NCBI GenBank assembly: GCA_040954595.2
Contig: CM082577.2
Coordinates: forward strand, 3,410,001 to 3,474,000
Direction of reading: 5' to 3'
DNA length: 64,000 bases
From: Balanoglossus misakiensis
Taxonomy: Eukaryota; Hemichordata
Shown: positions 13,569 to 28,300 of the stretch, one piece after another
Position numbering within the stretch: position 1 is the stretch's first letter
Layout: every line of letters starts with the position of its first letter
Position numbers and translations under genes: made by a program
Notes under the pieces: model-generated
Told to the model about the DNA's origin: nothing
What the model saw: the letters and a program-made list of their open reading frames with translations, nothing else
Databases searched by the model: none

Positions 13569-16500
13569 GATGAAAGTTTCGATATGTGTGACTCTTCGAG
13601 CTCGAGTTAGCAGAGACGAATGAATCAGATTGTGGTAACGCTGAGTACGCTGCAGTAATAAATAGACTCATTGCGAACGTCGGAGGAAGCACCAAAACAA
13701 ACTCACACAGTTCACACGAAAATGGCCGCTAGTGTGAAGCGATGTGCTTGTTACTACATTTACACCAAGAATATTCTGTAACAAGCCCCCTTCCACCATG
13801 GTATTTCTACTTCATTCGAAAGAGGGAAAAGTGGGCTTTCTTCTGGTATACTGTTCGACTGTTGGCGTTGCGTCTTTACAGAGATCGGCTAATGTTTTCT
13901 CGAATATGTCGTTACTGCGAAACACGTCCTCCTATTTGAAGACGCTGATTTTTTAAATTCGGGCTTGCGGTATGTAAAATATCATGTTTGCGAGAAAGAC
14001 TGATATATCTTCTTTAAGTGCAGAGGGGGTGTTCAATTTCTGGTGGTTTCTTATTAATTTGGCAGGACAAGCAAAATAGGGTAACAAGCACATCTTTCCT
14101 CAGCCGCCATCTTGCATCTCCACAGTATTCCGCCAAAAATACCAATTTTTCCTTTCAAAGGCTGAATTTTGCCCAAAACAACCCAGACTACCCGAAAAGT
14201 ACATTCTCTACACTTTAAAATGGTTATAAAATGTCTTTGACTAAGTTTTCTTACGATTTTAAACGACCGAAAATCGTTTGTCAATAATGAGATTCATGGA
14301 CAAGCTACGTCAATTTTTTCCAAGGGACCTCGACACCAGCAATTACCTAAAATCGTATTTTGGAGTACTACCTTTAGGTATTTCGGGCAAAAATCACTAT
14401 CATGTATAAGAAATCGTTGATTGGCATATGTTGTACAACTTACAACCCTCAATTATTTTTTAAAGTCTTAAAATTCGCAAATTTATTACATAGGGTTGGC
14501 TGTGTGTTCACTCTGTTTATTTGCGTCGTCGTCATCAAGCTCCCTTCCTTCCTGTTGGCTCGACAAGTATTTCGTTCTTTTTGGCACTTTCTGTTTTGCG
14601 AACAGGATAAATAACGTGCCATATGAATTCCAAATGTCAAAATTGACTTAGAGGCAAAGTTTAAGCAATTTCTAGATGAAAAACGTCGAATAAACACGAT
14701 TTTATGGAACTGGTTGCCAAGCCCGTGAAACAAGGCTCGCCATATTGGAGTGAAAATTTCTATACCTTTGACCTCCACCAACTCTCCTGTCGCTTACTTT
14801 TTTAGCACTTTCCAGCGTCATTTTTTTATTTGAAGTATATAAAATAATTGAAAATGTTGTATTTCGATGTTATACAAACTTTGTCTGGCATAAATAGTAT
14901 TGCTAACGACTGAATCCATGATATCAGTGCGTTTGTGTGTGTGGCTCGACAAGGCGTTGCCGGGTACAGCGTCACTCTGGGCAGAAAGCTTTTGTGATTA
15001 CGCCGTCTAGCACTGGAGACGAAACTCAATCTTTGGGTTAAAATTATCGAAAATTTCTCCAGTTTGAAGTGTATATTTAATAGATATTTGGTCCTTCTAT
15101 GATGTCGTGGCTCTTAATTGTATGATAGCAATAAAAATCGACGGTTTTCAGAAAAAAATGCGTTGCCCAGTCTCCGCACAATGCCTCGCGACAAACAGTG
15201 AACAGTGTTGTCAGCGAGCTCGACTCGGTCAAGTCAGATCATATTTCTCCTGAAAACATTCTCGATTTGACATTTCTTTTCTTTTTTTGTCATCTAGTTC
15301 AAACAAAATCTAGGACTTATGATATGATGTTTTAATACTCAAAATCTTTGTATACATCAATAAAGAGATTTGCATTTAATTCGCAATTTATTTCCGGAAA
15401 ATTCCACCAAATCGTTGCACAGACGGGGACTACGTAACAACCATTAATCGCACTGCCATCTTGTCCGTCGTCGAGAAAAATTTCAAACAATCTCCGTGGA
15501 ATTATCGATATTGTGAAGCAAAAAAAAGTATGATTTTGGCAATCTATCATGGCTTTTTCAGCGCTAAGTTCATTTTCGCGGATTTTCTTAGTAACCAACG
15601 ACGGAGACAAGTGCGCAAAGAACGGGCGCTATATTTTAATGAAGCTATTGACACTAGTCGACGTGTTTGTTTGTGGGTTGCTTCGGCTAGCCAGGGTATA
15701 ATTTCTGGGACGGTATCGCTTCTGCATAGATTCATTATCTTTACTCCCATTATCGCGTCAAGCTTGTTTTGCTCTAATTATCTCGCATGAAACTGTGCCA
15801 CCGTAATGACTTTGACAGTGCATTTACATTTTGGTGGGAAATCATATATCGCGTCACGACCTGCGGTTCAAGTATGGGACGCGCTTTTGAAAGTACTGCT
15901 CTCGTATTGGTTGTTGGTCGACACAAAGAGACTACGACCTCGCGGTGAACAACTTATCGCTTGTGGTCAAAATATCACCAAACGCGTAAACAAGTGTATT
16001 ATTTGCTTTTCTACACATTTTGATTGTTCGAATTTCATTTTGACTTTACACATAAAATAAAGAGCGCCGTCGATAACTGTGACCAGGGAGACAATAGTTT
16101 TGCTATGACAACACAATGGAGGTTTTGTTTTCGAATTTCAACTCAGAGGTGACGCCGGTTCTCGAAGACGCTTCATTCATAATTTAAAACGGTTTACCAC
16201 CAAACCAAAACCCAATTCCAGGATACTTCTAATGTGGTAGAAAGATAACACTTATATCAGACCTAACAACCTACCACAATAATATACACATACCCTGTAC
16301 ATATTTTAAACGTAGTACTACCACATTATTCTGTCTACACACCACAGACAACAGTTACGTAAACTCGCACGCTGGACGACTCGTAAAAAGTATGAAATTC
16401 AAATTGTAAACCCTGAAATGTTGGGCCACGGATCATTCTGTGTCGGAAAAGTTAATACGATTTATGGGTTAGCTTAATGTATACTTAAGGTGTACTCTGA

Positions 16501-17289
16501 TTCAAGCTATGCTATAAGCAGGCTCGTAGCTGCTTCTAAACTTTGCCTTCGACTTTCAGAAGGTTGACAATTTGGTTCCCCGAGCCTGGTTCATAAACTG
16601 GGGGTGTGAGTAGCACTGTTACTGCTTTAGGTCTATAAATTTTAAAACAAAATCACACAGTAACCTATTGAAGCGTTCAAATGCGGGCTGTGTGAAAGCC
16701 ATTATACAGAGCAGGGGACAAAGGCCAAAAAGTTATTTTCGATGGGTGATTCGTTTTGATTTTTGTTCTAAAATGAAGGCGCCGGAGACAATAGAAATGA
16801 AGAGGCGACGACACCACTAGAATAAAGGCACGACGTCAATGATACGCGAGGATCCGACGATGGAAACATTTACACTGTCCTCTGCCGCTATGGTTAAATT
16901 AATGCAAAAGTCGCATAACAACCAGCCTATGACTTAAGCTACGTTTAAACGATTTTTGGGATGCTCTTTATAAATGCTTCAACAGGTCTACGATTTGGCC
17001 ACGAACTGTATTCAAAGGATAAGTCGACGAGAGATTTCCTTCTTATGGCGCTTTCTGCGTCCGAGTCGGAAGCTTGAGGTGTTCATGGAGGAAGGCGGAG
17101 GACAGTCCCAAAATAGAGTTTCTCATTTGCCCTCAGGGAGCCGCCGTCGAGTGTGACATACCATGCCACCTGATGATAACGGGTCCACAGGCTCACTGGT
17201 GTCTCTCAATGATCCAACAATACCACAGCATTTTGGTCTCCGACAACTTTGGAAATCTAGCAAACTTTCAGTGACTGTACTGCAGCTGT

Positions 17290-17322
17290 AGTGGTGGTGG
17301 TGGTGGTGGTGGTGCAGTCATG

Positions 17323-17362
<40 letters not shown>

Positions 17363-17390
17363 AGTGGTGGTGGTGGTGGTGGTGGTGGTA
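17290..17390. repeat. Compound GTG / ATG / GTG microsatellite
   Basis: A GTG run (17290-17314), a short spacer, an ATG run (17321-17362) and a second GTG run (17363-17390). The two GTG blocks flank the ATG block. Confidence 0.92.
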
Positions 17391-17437
17391 ATTAAGTGAC
17401 TATTACACGTATGACATAAAAAGCGTTAAAAACCGCA

Positions 17438-17530
17438 TGGTATTTTATGGGATTCGAACCCACTATTTAAACAGGCTTATTTAAACACACCAATTCACAT
17501 CATCAAGCGCTGAAGTCCGCGCACAAAATG
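17438..17530 (-). repeat. Possible tRNA-derived (SINE-like) fragment
   Basis: Read on the minus strand, a T-arm-like unit (GTGGGTTCGAATCCCAT: five paired bases around TTCGAAT) matches a tRNA box B. No acceptor stem closes and no clear box A sits at the right distance, so it is not called as a tRNA. A decayed tRNA-derived repeat is the likeliest reading, weakly supported. Confidence 0.25.
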
Positions 17531-19170
17531 ACCGGGCAGCATTGCATGCTGGCGTCGAGGTGCCTAAAAACAAACAGCAAATCTTCAAAACGAAATTGTA
17601 ATAGGCCCATACAATAGGCCCTAAAAAACATTTACGTTAACTATCATAGCAATGTCACTGCGAAAACCTTGTCATGTACGTAACTACACGTACTACATGC
17701 GCATGGCGTCTGGGTGCAGATTTGCAGAATCAAAACATCCGGTTGGGGAAGCCTGCTACGTCATTTATGTAAAACAGTTGAAAGCGACCCCAGTTTGGGT
17801 GTCCCTAGCTAGCCAACTTTTAAACGTGTGCTTCGTAATGGGGAAATCTTTTGTGTATCAAAGATATGCAGGTTGTGGACACAGGCTTAAGAAATAAATA
17901 TTACCATGATACACATGTACCACCAAATGTCTTTGTCAGTGAAAGAAACATATGCACTTCATAATAAATGGAAACAACAGCTAATATTTGAGGATATTGA
18001 CACGGTCGTGTGGCTGCTAATTTGCATCGTGCTAGGGAGCTTTATTCAACAAAACTTGGCACTCTTCTTGACTTGTTGAGAGCTGATGGAGATCGAGAAG
18101 AGGCTGGATTCGATCTGTGTAGTCGTTCCAGAAGCGAGGGAACAGCGATCTGGGTCAGAATCATAAGATAGGTTGCCTCGAAAGGTAAGGCACGTCGTCA
18201 CACATTCAGGAATCGACAGAAATCAAGGAGCGCGCCGACTCCCAACGCGAAGAAGTTTCATCGTACACTAGGCTGAAAATCTCATTGCATTGTGAGGGCG
18301 CTGGGCCCAGCTATTTCTGAGGTTTTAATAGTCACGCCAAGCTGAACAAATTGTTTTCACAGGCTCCAGTGTCCGTGCGGGATAGAAGAAAACGGTGAGA
18401 GAGGCGGACTAAAAAACAGTTTGGTTCAAACACCTCGTCCGTCCATTTCCTTACTTGTGTACATGTAACCATGGTTACAACGCCTCAAACGTAAGAAGAC
18501 GAGATCAAATAATCACATGGTTGATTGCACAGGTTTGGTAATAATTTGATATATATTGTGCTGTTCTCATTTCTAAAGACTCAAAAATGGGAACTCAGTG
18601 TGGCGGGTTTATCAATATGCAGTCAAATTTAAACTGTATTGTTTTCAAGTTCTGCCTGAGAAAGGAAATATGTGATAAAATTATATAATATGATAATCAA
18701 ACAACTTAAGATAATGGAGTGATACTCCCACCCCAAGCGGGTCAATTTACTATGAATTTCACTATTTTATTATCACTGAGTAGAAAACAACAGCATTCTT
18801 TATTGTAGTCCCCTGCACACATATTTTATTGATCTAGACCAGTCTAACACATTCCAGGCATTCTGTGGCCAAGAAACCCAAGCAGAGTCATTGTTCTGGG
18901 AAAATGAAAGTTTGTTGTTCTTCAAACATGGGCAAACACTGGACAGTATGTCCCTCTATCCTTACTCAGGTCATGGAAGGAGGCACTTCGATCACTCACA
19001 CCAAGTTTAAGTTGTAGCATAATATCGTATGATAAATATACATGTAAGTATAAAGTGAAACAAAACTTGTCTTGACTTCTGCAACATTTTTTTATTTTTG
19101 ACTCAAAACTACCCAGATGCACGTAAGCAGTTAAAACCTTACCCAGTCTGAAAAAAAAAATCTGACAAGG

Positions 19171-19314
19171 ATGATTTCCATGCACACGGTCATCGACAGC
19201 AGTGGATACAACGCGGAGAGTGATGAAGATGACGCTCGAGGAACCCACGATGCAGGCAGAGTGGGTGTGACCGATGGTCTTCCATTGCTCGACCTACCAC
19301 AGAGTGTAGAAGAT
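19171..19314 (+). other. Probable first coding exon of the rhomboid gene
   Basis: Forty-eight codons from ATG to a strong donor (GAT|GTAAGT), phase 0, rich in Asp and Glu. The sequence before the ATG (an A-run, then TCTGACAAG) is a poor acceptor, so the exon probably begins at a transcription start. Its last residues (SVED), joined to RWKPLFDQ, mirror the corresponding stretch of vertebrate RHBDL3. A TIR element starts only 44 bases after the donor. Confidence 0.55.
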
Positions 19315-22300
19315 GTAAGTATGCAAATGCACTCATGTGATGTCAGATCTTCCACATTCTGATTAAAATCAGATGTAGAGTTAGGCGCCATCTTTACTCT
19401 TGCTGATTCTTTGCTGTTCTGTTTGGAAGGAGGCCCACAGAGGGGTGCATATGCCCGAACACAGCCGAGACAAAGAAAAGAACAGCCAAAACTATCACCA
19501 CCGCCTAACTCTACATCCGATTTTAATCAGAGTTGGCGTTCCACAGCTGGTAAAATATGATATGGCCGAAAGAAAATTGCTCATAAAAAATTGCATGTTT
19601 GTTACAAAGCGGCTCAATTCCTAATAAACAGGGATATACAGTGTATATGCCTCCCTGGTTTATATTGAAATAACAGAGAACAAAAACACCATTGTGAATG
19701 GAGTGAATGAGAATAAGGCTGAGAATAGGCGCTCTTTGTTCATTCACCAATTCTCACCATATGGTCAGTTTGGTGCCCACTTGCAATTTGCATAGAATTA
19801 TTTTTTGACTCATGATTTATTTTGGGATAGAGCAAGCAGAGAAATGGGGATACGTCTGTCTCTGTATCTTTGTATTTTCCTGGTGAAGTGTCGTAAAATA
19901 GAATCGCGTCTGAAACGTCCAATGCCAGGTGCGCATGCAAAAGTGTGCCATCAGCAACCAAAACCCTTCATGGCTGTAAATCTTACACAGTCAACGCTGC
20001 CGACCGCCGTGCAGAAAGGCCGTCAGGCATGAATGAGGGGGAGGACTGACTAGCTGTCTCCATAGATGTGTAGAGAACTAAATGACGTGGCGTTGTTAAC
20101 CTCTGTGCTTCAGTAGAGTGTTACTGATTGTCTTCGTTCACATCACCGTGAATGGCGGAAAAGCAAACAAAACAAGATCGACCCACATGACTGATGTGTC
20201 GCATTCATGCCCCGCCATTATAAAAAATGGACTCAATGCAGTCCTTGTGAGGTGCAAATGGTGTCTGGTACTCATGACTGTGACCTCTTTGAGTTACAAC
20301 AGTTTGTATTGAGACAATATAGGCTGTGGAAAATTGTCACAATTTGCTGGGCGCATAACTGAAAACCAATTATGCCACTGTTTGTGCTTTCTTTGGAATA
20401 TGGTCAGCAGCCTGTTCACTGTAGCAAATATCCGTGCGTTTTGATGGGAAAGTTGCCCATCTCCAGCACTGCCCTCTTGTGGCAGGATTGTGAGTTACAT
20501 GCTGGTGTATGATCAGCTCCATTTAGACAACTAGACAGAAATCAGTGTCTCAATATTTTCACTTAAAAAATAATCATCATCACAACCATGTACCTATAGA
20601 AAATATGACTAGTCATTTATAAATGCAGGATCATGACAGAATGCAGCACAATGCCATGACAATATCAATTGGGGAAAATCATTTTTTTTATATTCACAGG
20701 AATGTGTGGAGATTTGTATTTATCACCCCAGCCAATAATATTTATACACTGTCTGGCTTTATGTGAGTGGTTTCAGGAATACTAAATGAAAAATGCAAAT
20801 TTGGTTCAATTTCTTGAACTCAAACATCCCGGCAGGAATCAAAACTTGTAGCTATCCGTTCATTCCATACATAATGTATCGTTCCCCTTCGTCACTTTTT
20901 TGAAATGCACTGTGGATCAGGAATACACAGTTAGAACAGAATTAAGTTGTGTTGATATGATCGTAGCAATGCCTCCGGTCTTCAAAAACAACAGAATGGA
21001 AAATACACCAGGAATGTTTATTCCTGAAAACCTATGCGTGAAGCAAAAAAAACCCGGAGCACTGATTGTTGCAAACTACACGTGTATACATTTCTCTGCC
21101 TGCATACAGGACTGTCTTGTGGTAATTATCAATATGACCGGGTCAGTTTTATGAAAATCTAATATACGCCACAAAAGTATCGGTGTGTGCACACGCACAA
21201 AGACACACAGAATCCGCGGAGATTCAACCACAAGATAACTGCTTGTCACTTTACCAATCGTGGCAGTATCGATTTATGATACACTAGAGCGTTCCATTCC
21301 ACTGGCAGGGGGGATGCAGTCGTGTTTGATTCAAATCTGTGCGTAAGTGATACTCCCACCCCACACAGAGCAGGCCGTGTGGATCACCTGCTTTTGAAAT
21401 GGAAGTGTCCCAGAGGTGTCGGGATGGGGGGAATAAGAAATGAGCGCATGATTCAATTATTTAGTCACTGTTTTTGCCCGTTTTTCTGCAAGCCTGCCAC
21501 CACACACAGCCTTGTGTGATGTCAATTTTGTGCGGTGTATTCACGCATGTCCGATCTGACCGCTCGACGGCGATGACTTCATCATCACTGAGATATCACA
21601 ACCAGCCAGACGACAGAGGCACTGACGTTTAGCTAACTTTTGTTTTGAGGCATGCGTATGTATATATACTCGTGCTAACGACTGAAACAATGCGTGTTTC
21701 TGTTTTTCTCTGTCGATCGGCGCTGCGTGCAAATTGATGCGTCTTTCTCATCGCTGGGCTGTGCGGTGTTTGGGATCCCTGGGGTTGACTTGATTCCACC
21801 CCTGGTACACTATGATGTTGGCGCATAACAACGCCCAGAGATGGAAGCCACTCTTCGATCAGGTAAGTGGAAAACCCATCTTTTGCATTGCAAATGGTTC
21901 ATCCCAATTGGCTTCTGCACAGTTCCTGGCTGGGCCACTGTATCAACCATATGTCTATGTTCATCACCATCTGTACATCTCAGCCTGCCAGGAGTGGTTT
22001 GTTTTTTTTCAACCTCAACACAAACATTTCCTCATGCAGAAATAATGTTGACCTTTCATGTGAAGGAATTCATTTCCCACTGAGACCTTTTCCGATGTCA
22101 AACTTATTCTGAATATTTCATATTCTTTACTATTTTACAGCAGAGCAGTAATTGCCCAATGAAATGCACATTCTGAAGAATGTCACATACTAGAAACTAT
22201 TTTTTTCAAAAACATGATCAAATCGCCATTAAATCCATTAAATATAAATCAGATTCTGATACCGTCATCACCGCAAATGTTGACCATTTAATCATTGGAG

Positions 22301-25300
22301 GCATTATATGCTTCACATTGGTACATGTATGTAGAAACTTCCAGAGTCATTATTTTTGAGACCAGGTTTTGCCTACATGTATTTCAGAGCTCAGTAGCTG
22401 ATCATCAGATCTAGGCTATCCCCGGGGAACAGACACGAAAATCTTCAACATATTATTTTTATTGTTGCTAAATCTGCTGCTTTTGTGTGTGATGCTTGCC
22501 GACTTCCCCGACATTGCATTGTGCATGTAATTATATTTACAGTTTCATGTCTCACTAATACATAGTTGAGCCCAGAAAATTCTGACTGCAAAATTTGACT
22601 GACTTTTTTTTCTCCAAAATCAGCGCATGTTTTTTTTCAGTCAATATTTTATAACAGATAAACTTTCCTTTTGTTGTTGAATACGCAATGATGAGAGTTT
22701 GATGTTACTCTTGACATGCTTTTCATTGAGCATATGTCGGTCGCAACGTAACTACAGTGGCGGCCATATTTTCAGGGGATGAACTGATGGCATTATTTTA
22801 ACATGCACTTCAAATTCACCGAAGCATGGAACAGTCTCTCTTTGTGTACATTAAAAGTGCGGTTCACTTTTAATGCTCTTAACTGCCACTCCAGTCATAA
22901 AATATGACAAAAAATGGAAATTGAGTTTATTTCAATAAAATAGGCAAGCCTACATACAAGACATTTAAAATTCTTGAAGTTGACACTGTACAGTGTCTAA
23001 GGAACCGTCACACACATGACAAAAGTGTGTATTTTTATAAAATTTAGTCACATTTTCCAATTTAATAACTGTTAATTTGAAAAAAATTGACACTTATGGT
23101 GATAGATATGCACACACTCACACAATTACACATGCACACATTTTCACATGCATGTTAACTGCAGGTCAGCATTGCTTTATTCACGTTCTGGGAATTTCAT
23201 CCATAAATTCTGATAGACCAAGCGTCTGTAGTATCACGCGTAATACACCAATGATCAATTTCTTGGCAAGTCAGGCAAATTGAGAAATGTTATCGGGGCA
23301 GATATATCTGCTAGGCCTGTTTTTTTTTTCTCCTTGAATGATATCCGAGTCAAATTGTAACAATCAGATACTATTAACAGCCAATTTGGAGCCTGTCAGG
23401 TTGCTGTAATTCTCAGGCAGATAAGCCCAATCAATATTCACTGCACAGTGCAGCTCTATAACTTGTACTTAAACTTTTATGTGTGCACTCAACTGCCGAC
23501 TTTGCAACTGCCTTTTAAAGATGGCTGCGACCATAGTCTGTGTTGGAGATCAGGAAAAAACAGCAAATTTGGTGAAAAGAAGGGACAATTCTAAAGACAA
23601 TCGCTGGCCTTTAATGTGCATTTTGTCCCCTGTGGTCACTCCCCCAGTGGGACCAACCATTAAACGTAGGGGTGAGAGATAGGAGACAAGCAATAACAAC
23701 TATTGCCCCAATTGGCTATTCACCCTGCTTTCCTTGAATCAGTTTATCGTTTCTCTGATCTTCTTCTCCTGGGCAGAGAATTGCTTCTTCAGCGGAAATA
23801 TTTTTTTTCCTGAATAAATCGACCAAAGCTTTTCCCACTTAGATTCAGCTAGTGATAAGATATTTGCCAGTCCCCCCCCAAATGACACATACAACATTAA
23901 TCAGTAGCAGTATTGACCGTATTTCAGTGTGTATTTCATTATGTGCTGAATCACCCACACCTCTTCTCCCCTCGTAGTGAAATTTTGTCCATCAAGAGAT
24001 AAAACACTTGACTTTTTTATCCATTCCACGTGATGTATATTTCATCAAAGTTAAATTACATGTACCTTCTGCTGTTATTTGGGGTGGATCAAAGTTAGGG
24101 GTAAATGCAAGTGGAAACATTAATAATGGACTTTTGGCTTCATCGATAAATCATGTGGACCTTCCATCGTATGCAGATAACATGAGCTGTTAATCGTAAG
24201 ACTGGCAAATTCATCACAGAAACAGCTGCATGAATGCTGTTTAAATTTTTCGGTCACAGAATTAAATTCTCTGTTTTCATTGCATTTATTCCCAGAGGAA
24301 TGTTGGAGCACTGCCGCGTTTTTCTCTGTAATTATTCCATGCAGGACTGTGATGTGCATTCCGAGCCAATAACTGCCGATTATCAAAGTTTTTATAAATG
24401 CATTGAAATTCCGACGCAAGATTGGTGTGGGATTTTGGGACCAAATTTTCGTAATAGGGCAATTATCTTTGTTTTCAATCCTTTTTTCGTATTTTTTACC
24501 TGAGTAACACCGGACACGTTGTTTCTGGCGTAATTTCATTTTGTGTTTTTGATTAATTTGAAGATTACTTGTTTTGGGAGGCAAATTTTCTTCTGCAGAT
24601 TTAACTTCCACCAGAAGACAAATTAAAGATTTAATTTGGTTTAAAGGTTATGTTTTTAGTATTGGTAATTTTCTGTACTTCAAAATGCTGTTTGTGTTCA
24701 CGTAAGCCGCTGTCGTCATCACGATGGATTCCAAATCACCTTGAATGTGAAAATCTCGCCATTTGTCTTGTCGGCCTGTCAGACAATTAAATCAAATGTC
24801 TTCATCAGCACTCATTCAGTCATCAAGTAGTGTGATTTCTTCGCCAACCGCATCGTTTTCTGGAGAGTCGACATCATCAGGACCGCGTATGACATTTACC
24901 AGGGGCTTGTAGTTCATGAGATTGCAGTACGATAATCGGGCCAACTCCTTCCCTGATGCACTGTGTAAATCTCAAGTCATATTCCTCAAGATTTCTCTGG
25001 AATGCTTTTTTTTATCTTACTGCATGTCTCTCTGTAATGGCATTAAAAGAAAAGCCTTCTGTCTCCCTAAATGCAGTCTTCACATGACAGAAATAACAGA
25101 ATCATTTTCAAAAAAGATAGCTGTTTTTATATGTAATATGTACATCTGACAAAAATGAATTCTCTTTAGAGGTTGCAACCTTTCCATAGAAAACAATTAG
25201 TTTGGACTGAACCATGGTGGTGAAAGGATTAAAATAAGAAGAGCCATGAAATATGACTGAAATTGTTGCGGGAATTAATTCATATTTTTCAGTGAAAAGC

Positions 25301-28300
25301 TGAAGCTGGACGCACATGCACATCAAGAAAGCGAATTCATCATCCACAGACAGCCAGCACCGTCTGTCTGTCTGTCAGGACGATCGTCACTCGAGTTGAT
25401 TCATTCACCATACAGTATAGACTCAGCAGACAGCAATTACATGATATTTGACTGCATTGGAAGTGACTGCGGCACAATGTACACATCATTGTAACAGACA
25501 CTGTGCAAACACAGTCATGCAGTGCTGAGTAAAAACCGCTATCACAAAGATGCGTTCAGAATGACAAGATCCGGTTTATCTAAGCAGTGACAATGGCATG
25601 ACGGTCGACATTTGCCCTAATTTGCATGTTCAATAACATTTTACTCTGGTATATTTACTGATCGAAATGTTTGAATTTTCAGGAATTTATCCCGAGATTT
25701 ATTTTGCATCGGGAATGAGAATGGGATATCCTACTATCATTACTCTTCAGTAATAATGGAATTTCTTTGCCACATTTTATCTCTCCGCAAACCATCAACA
25801 AATCCATGAAAATTTCCGATAAATCAAAAAATGAATGAAACATCAAATTTGTTCGGCATATATGCTGTGCGATAAACAAAGCAAAAATATCTTAAACTAT
25901 GCATATATTTTTATATCATTGCTTTAAAATCTGAAGAAAAAAATTGATAAAAATGAAAACATCGAGTCTGACTCCACTGATTCCGAAGTAGCCATCTTGA
26001 CTGAGCACGAAGTTGTAAATTACAGCAGAGGTCACATCAGGAAGATTCATTAATCACAAAATCATCATGACAGAATTTCTGATTCAGCAGATGTTAGATG
26101 CAGAGGACGCTAGGGACAGATAATTCTTCGTGCGCGAGTCCTTGGCCTTGGCCCAAGCCTCCGATGTATGTTGTGAATGCCAAATAGGCTTGAGTAATGC
26201 CAATAAGATGGAATATGGTAGACGAAGCGTTATGTCAGTTGGCTGCAGTATGCCCTCTAAAAACGTATCTTTTAAAAGCTTCGAGTCAACTTGAGGATTT
26301 TTTAAAAATTCTCCGAGTCAGCCCTATACATTTGAATGAAGTTTGGATAATATTCTTGAGTCAGTCTAAAAAGAAACTTGATCATTAATTATGCTGACAA
26401 GATTATTCTAAAACAAACATATCCTTCGTGATTATTTCAGTGGATTAATATTTCAATGAAAAGTAAATTCCAGCAAAGTGCAAGTCAAATAGTGACACAC
26501 ACACACACAATACAATAGGTATCAACATCTGTGATAAATGGCCTTTTAAATCAGACTTTTTAAATCGTTGCTTTCTCGTTAAGAAGGCTTTTTTGCTCAA
26601 AATGTTGACTTTATACATTTCCTGTTTCAGTGAAATTGGCCAGGTTGGTTGGTTGGGCCTCAAAATTCTTTTTGTGAGTTCCTCATTTTGAGAGGCCCAA
26701 TTGGCCCGTACCAGTACGTCAGTCTAGGCTGCAAAACCCAGGTCATTTGACTTAAAGCAAAGCTCTTCCCTTCCAACTATACCACCTTGATAGATTCCCC
26801 ACTGCCCTTTGCCACACCCAGAAGATCTTGGTTAAAAAAAACCACCTTCATGCCACACACTCACATCCAAAATTTCTGCAAAAACAAGTACTGAGCAGTC
26901 AAGTCATCGGCCTGTCAATCATTCTGTATAACTGTAAACAGACACCTCCCCTTTCATTACGACTGCAATTTCTCAAAATTTGTAAAAAATATATCAGAAT
27001 CCACTCCGCCCAGGTTTGAGTAATTGCTTCTATAGACATCCAAATGCACACATAGAAACATTAACTTCAGCTGAAGTACTGGTATATCGTACGTGATATA
27101 CATTTCATAAATCATACTGCCAGTGGTGATAAAAATTCATTCTCAATAAAAACTTTGATTTGAAGAAGGCATTATCTTCAGATTATGACACTGATAGTAC
27201 AGATAATACATCAAGCATATCATATACCGGTATATATGCTTCATCAATGTTTTATATAAGACCTTGGTAATGTCAATTTTCATCGATCAAACTTAATTTG
27301 GAAGACATGAGTCATTAATTAATGGGTTTTAAAATTTGCCATAATTGAACTGCAGTTTAATTCAATTTTGATTAATAAAAAGTCATCCCTGGTTGAATAA
27401 TTATCAGCTCTTGGGTGGTTCAATTGATGCTTTTGCCCAATTACAGCTGAACCGATCATGTTAGCTTATGTAATTTTATGTAGTGGTAAAATTACCAGCA
27501 GCTGACATGGATGGATCAAACACAGTTTTTGTACTAATACAAAATTGTCAGAATAAAGTGAAGTTTGTACATGCACACTGTAGTTTTAGGGTTACATTGA
27601 AAGCAGTGCTGCTAAAAGTTTTCAAATTAACAGTCTAGAATCTTGCAGGCTCTCTCTCTCTCTCTCTCTGCTCTGATACCTGCAGGCTTCTCTCCGGTAC
27701 TACTATAGATTTTATGCTTCTTCAGATATAATGCCAACTCCTCAAAGACGCAGCATTGAAATAACACAGTGCCAATGAGAGTTAAATCTCTCCTTTGTGG
27801 CCGTTTTGCTTTCAACAAATCAATGAAAAGAAATTCCCCTCAGTGGGATAATTTATAGAGTTAATGGCGTTCTTAGATGCATTTTGGTCATTCTCAGTAT
27901 CAGGGGTGTCGGTCGTTGACATTATCTCATTTAGGAGAGTGTTGGGAAATCATCAACTTCTGTGGTTGGTTGTTGGGATAAAATGCCCCGCATAGTTCAA
28001 TGTTCTGGGTTTTGTACGATGTACATGTACTAGAAAATGGGAGAATGAAGGTTTAAATGTGTGCTTAGAAAGAGTATTTCAGACATGCACCCATAACAAT
28101 CACATATAGGCTTCGACACCCCCCCCCCTCCACCACCAACAAGTCCACACACACAGTGCACACACACACACGTGCATGCACCATAGCACATGCATCCACA
28201 CACGCACACACATACATGACTGGTTGCAGCACACTTCAAACTGCTCTTTAAAATTCCAGACGCAGAGTTTATTTTATTGAGTGCCATGTATTTAAATGTA

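Larger units (their letters stand above)
13569..19170. other. Intergenic region between H1 and the rhomboid gene
   Basis: The first 100 bases beside H1 should hold its promoter; a TATTTATT element lies near 13655 on the minus strand, about 90 bases before the ATG. The rest shows no supported gene. It contains a compound GTG/ATG microsatellite at 17290-17390 and a tRNA-T-arm-like piece near 17450. Confidence 0.5.

Noticed and set aside
13003-13610. Plus-strand open frames rich in Phe, Gly and Ala opposite H1
   Set aside because: Mirror frames created by the Lys/Ala/Pro-rich H1 tail on the other strand.
14344-14382. TACCTAAA / TTTAGGTA inverted pair
   Set aside because: Only 8 bases, expected by chance at this scale; no element boundaries.
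24120-24611. 163-codon minus-strand open frame in the rhomboid intron
   Set aside because: AT-rich, no recognisable domain, no splice or promoter context; long frames occur by chance in low-stop stretches.
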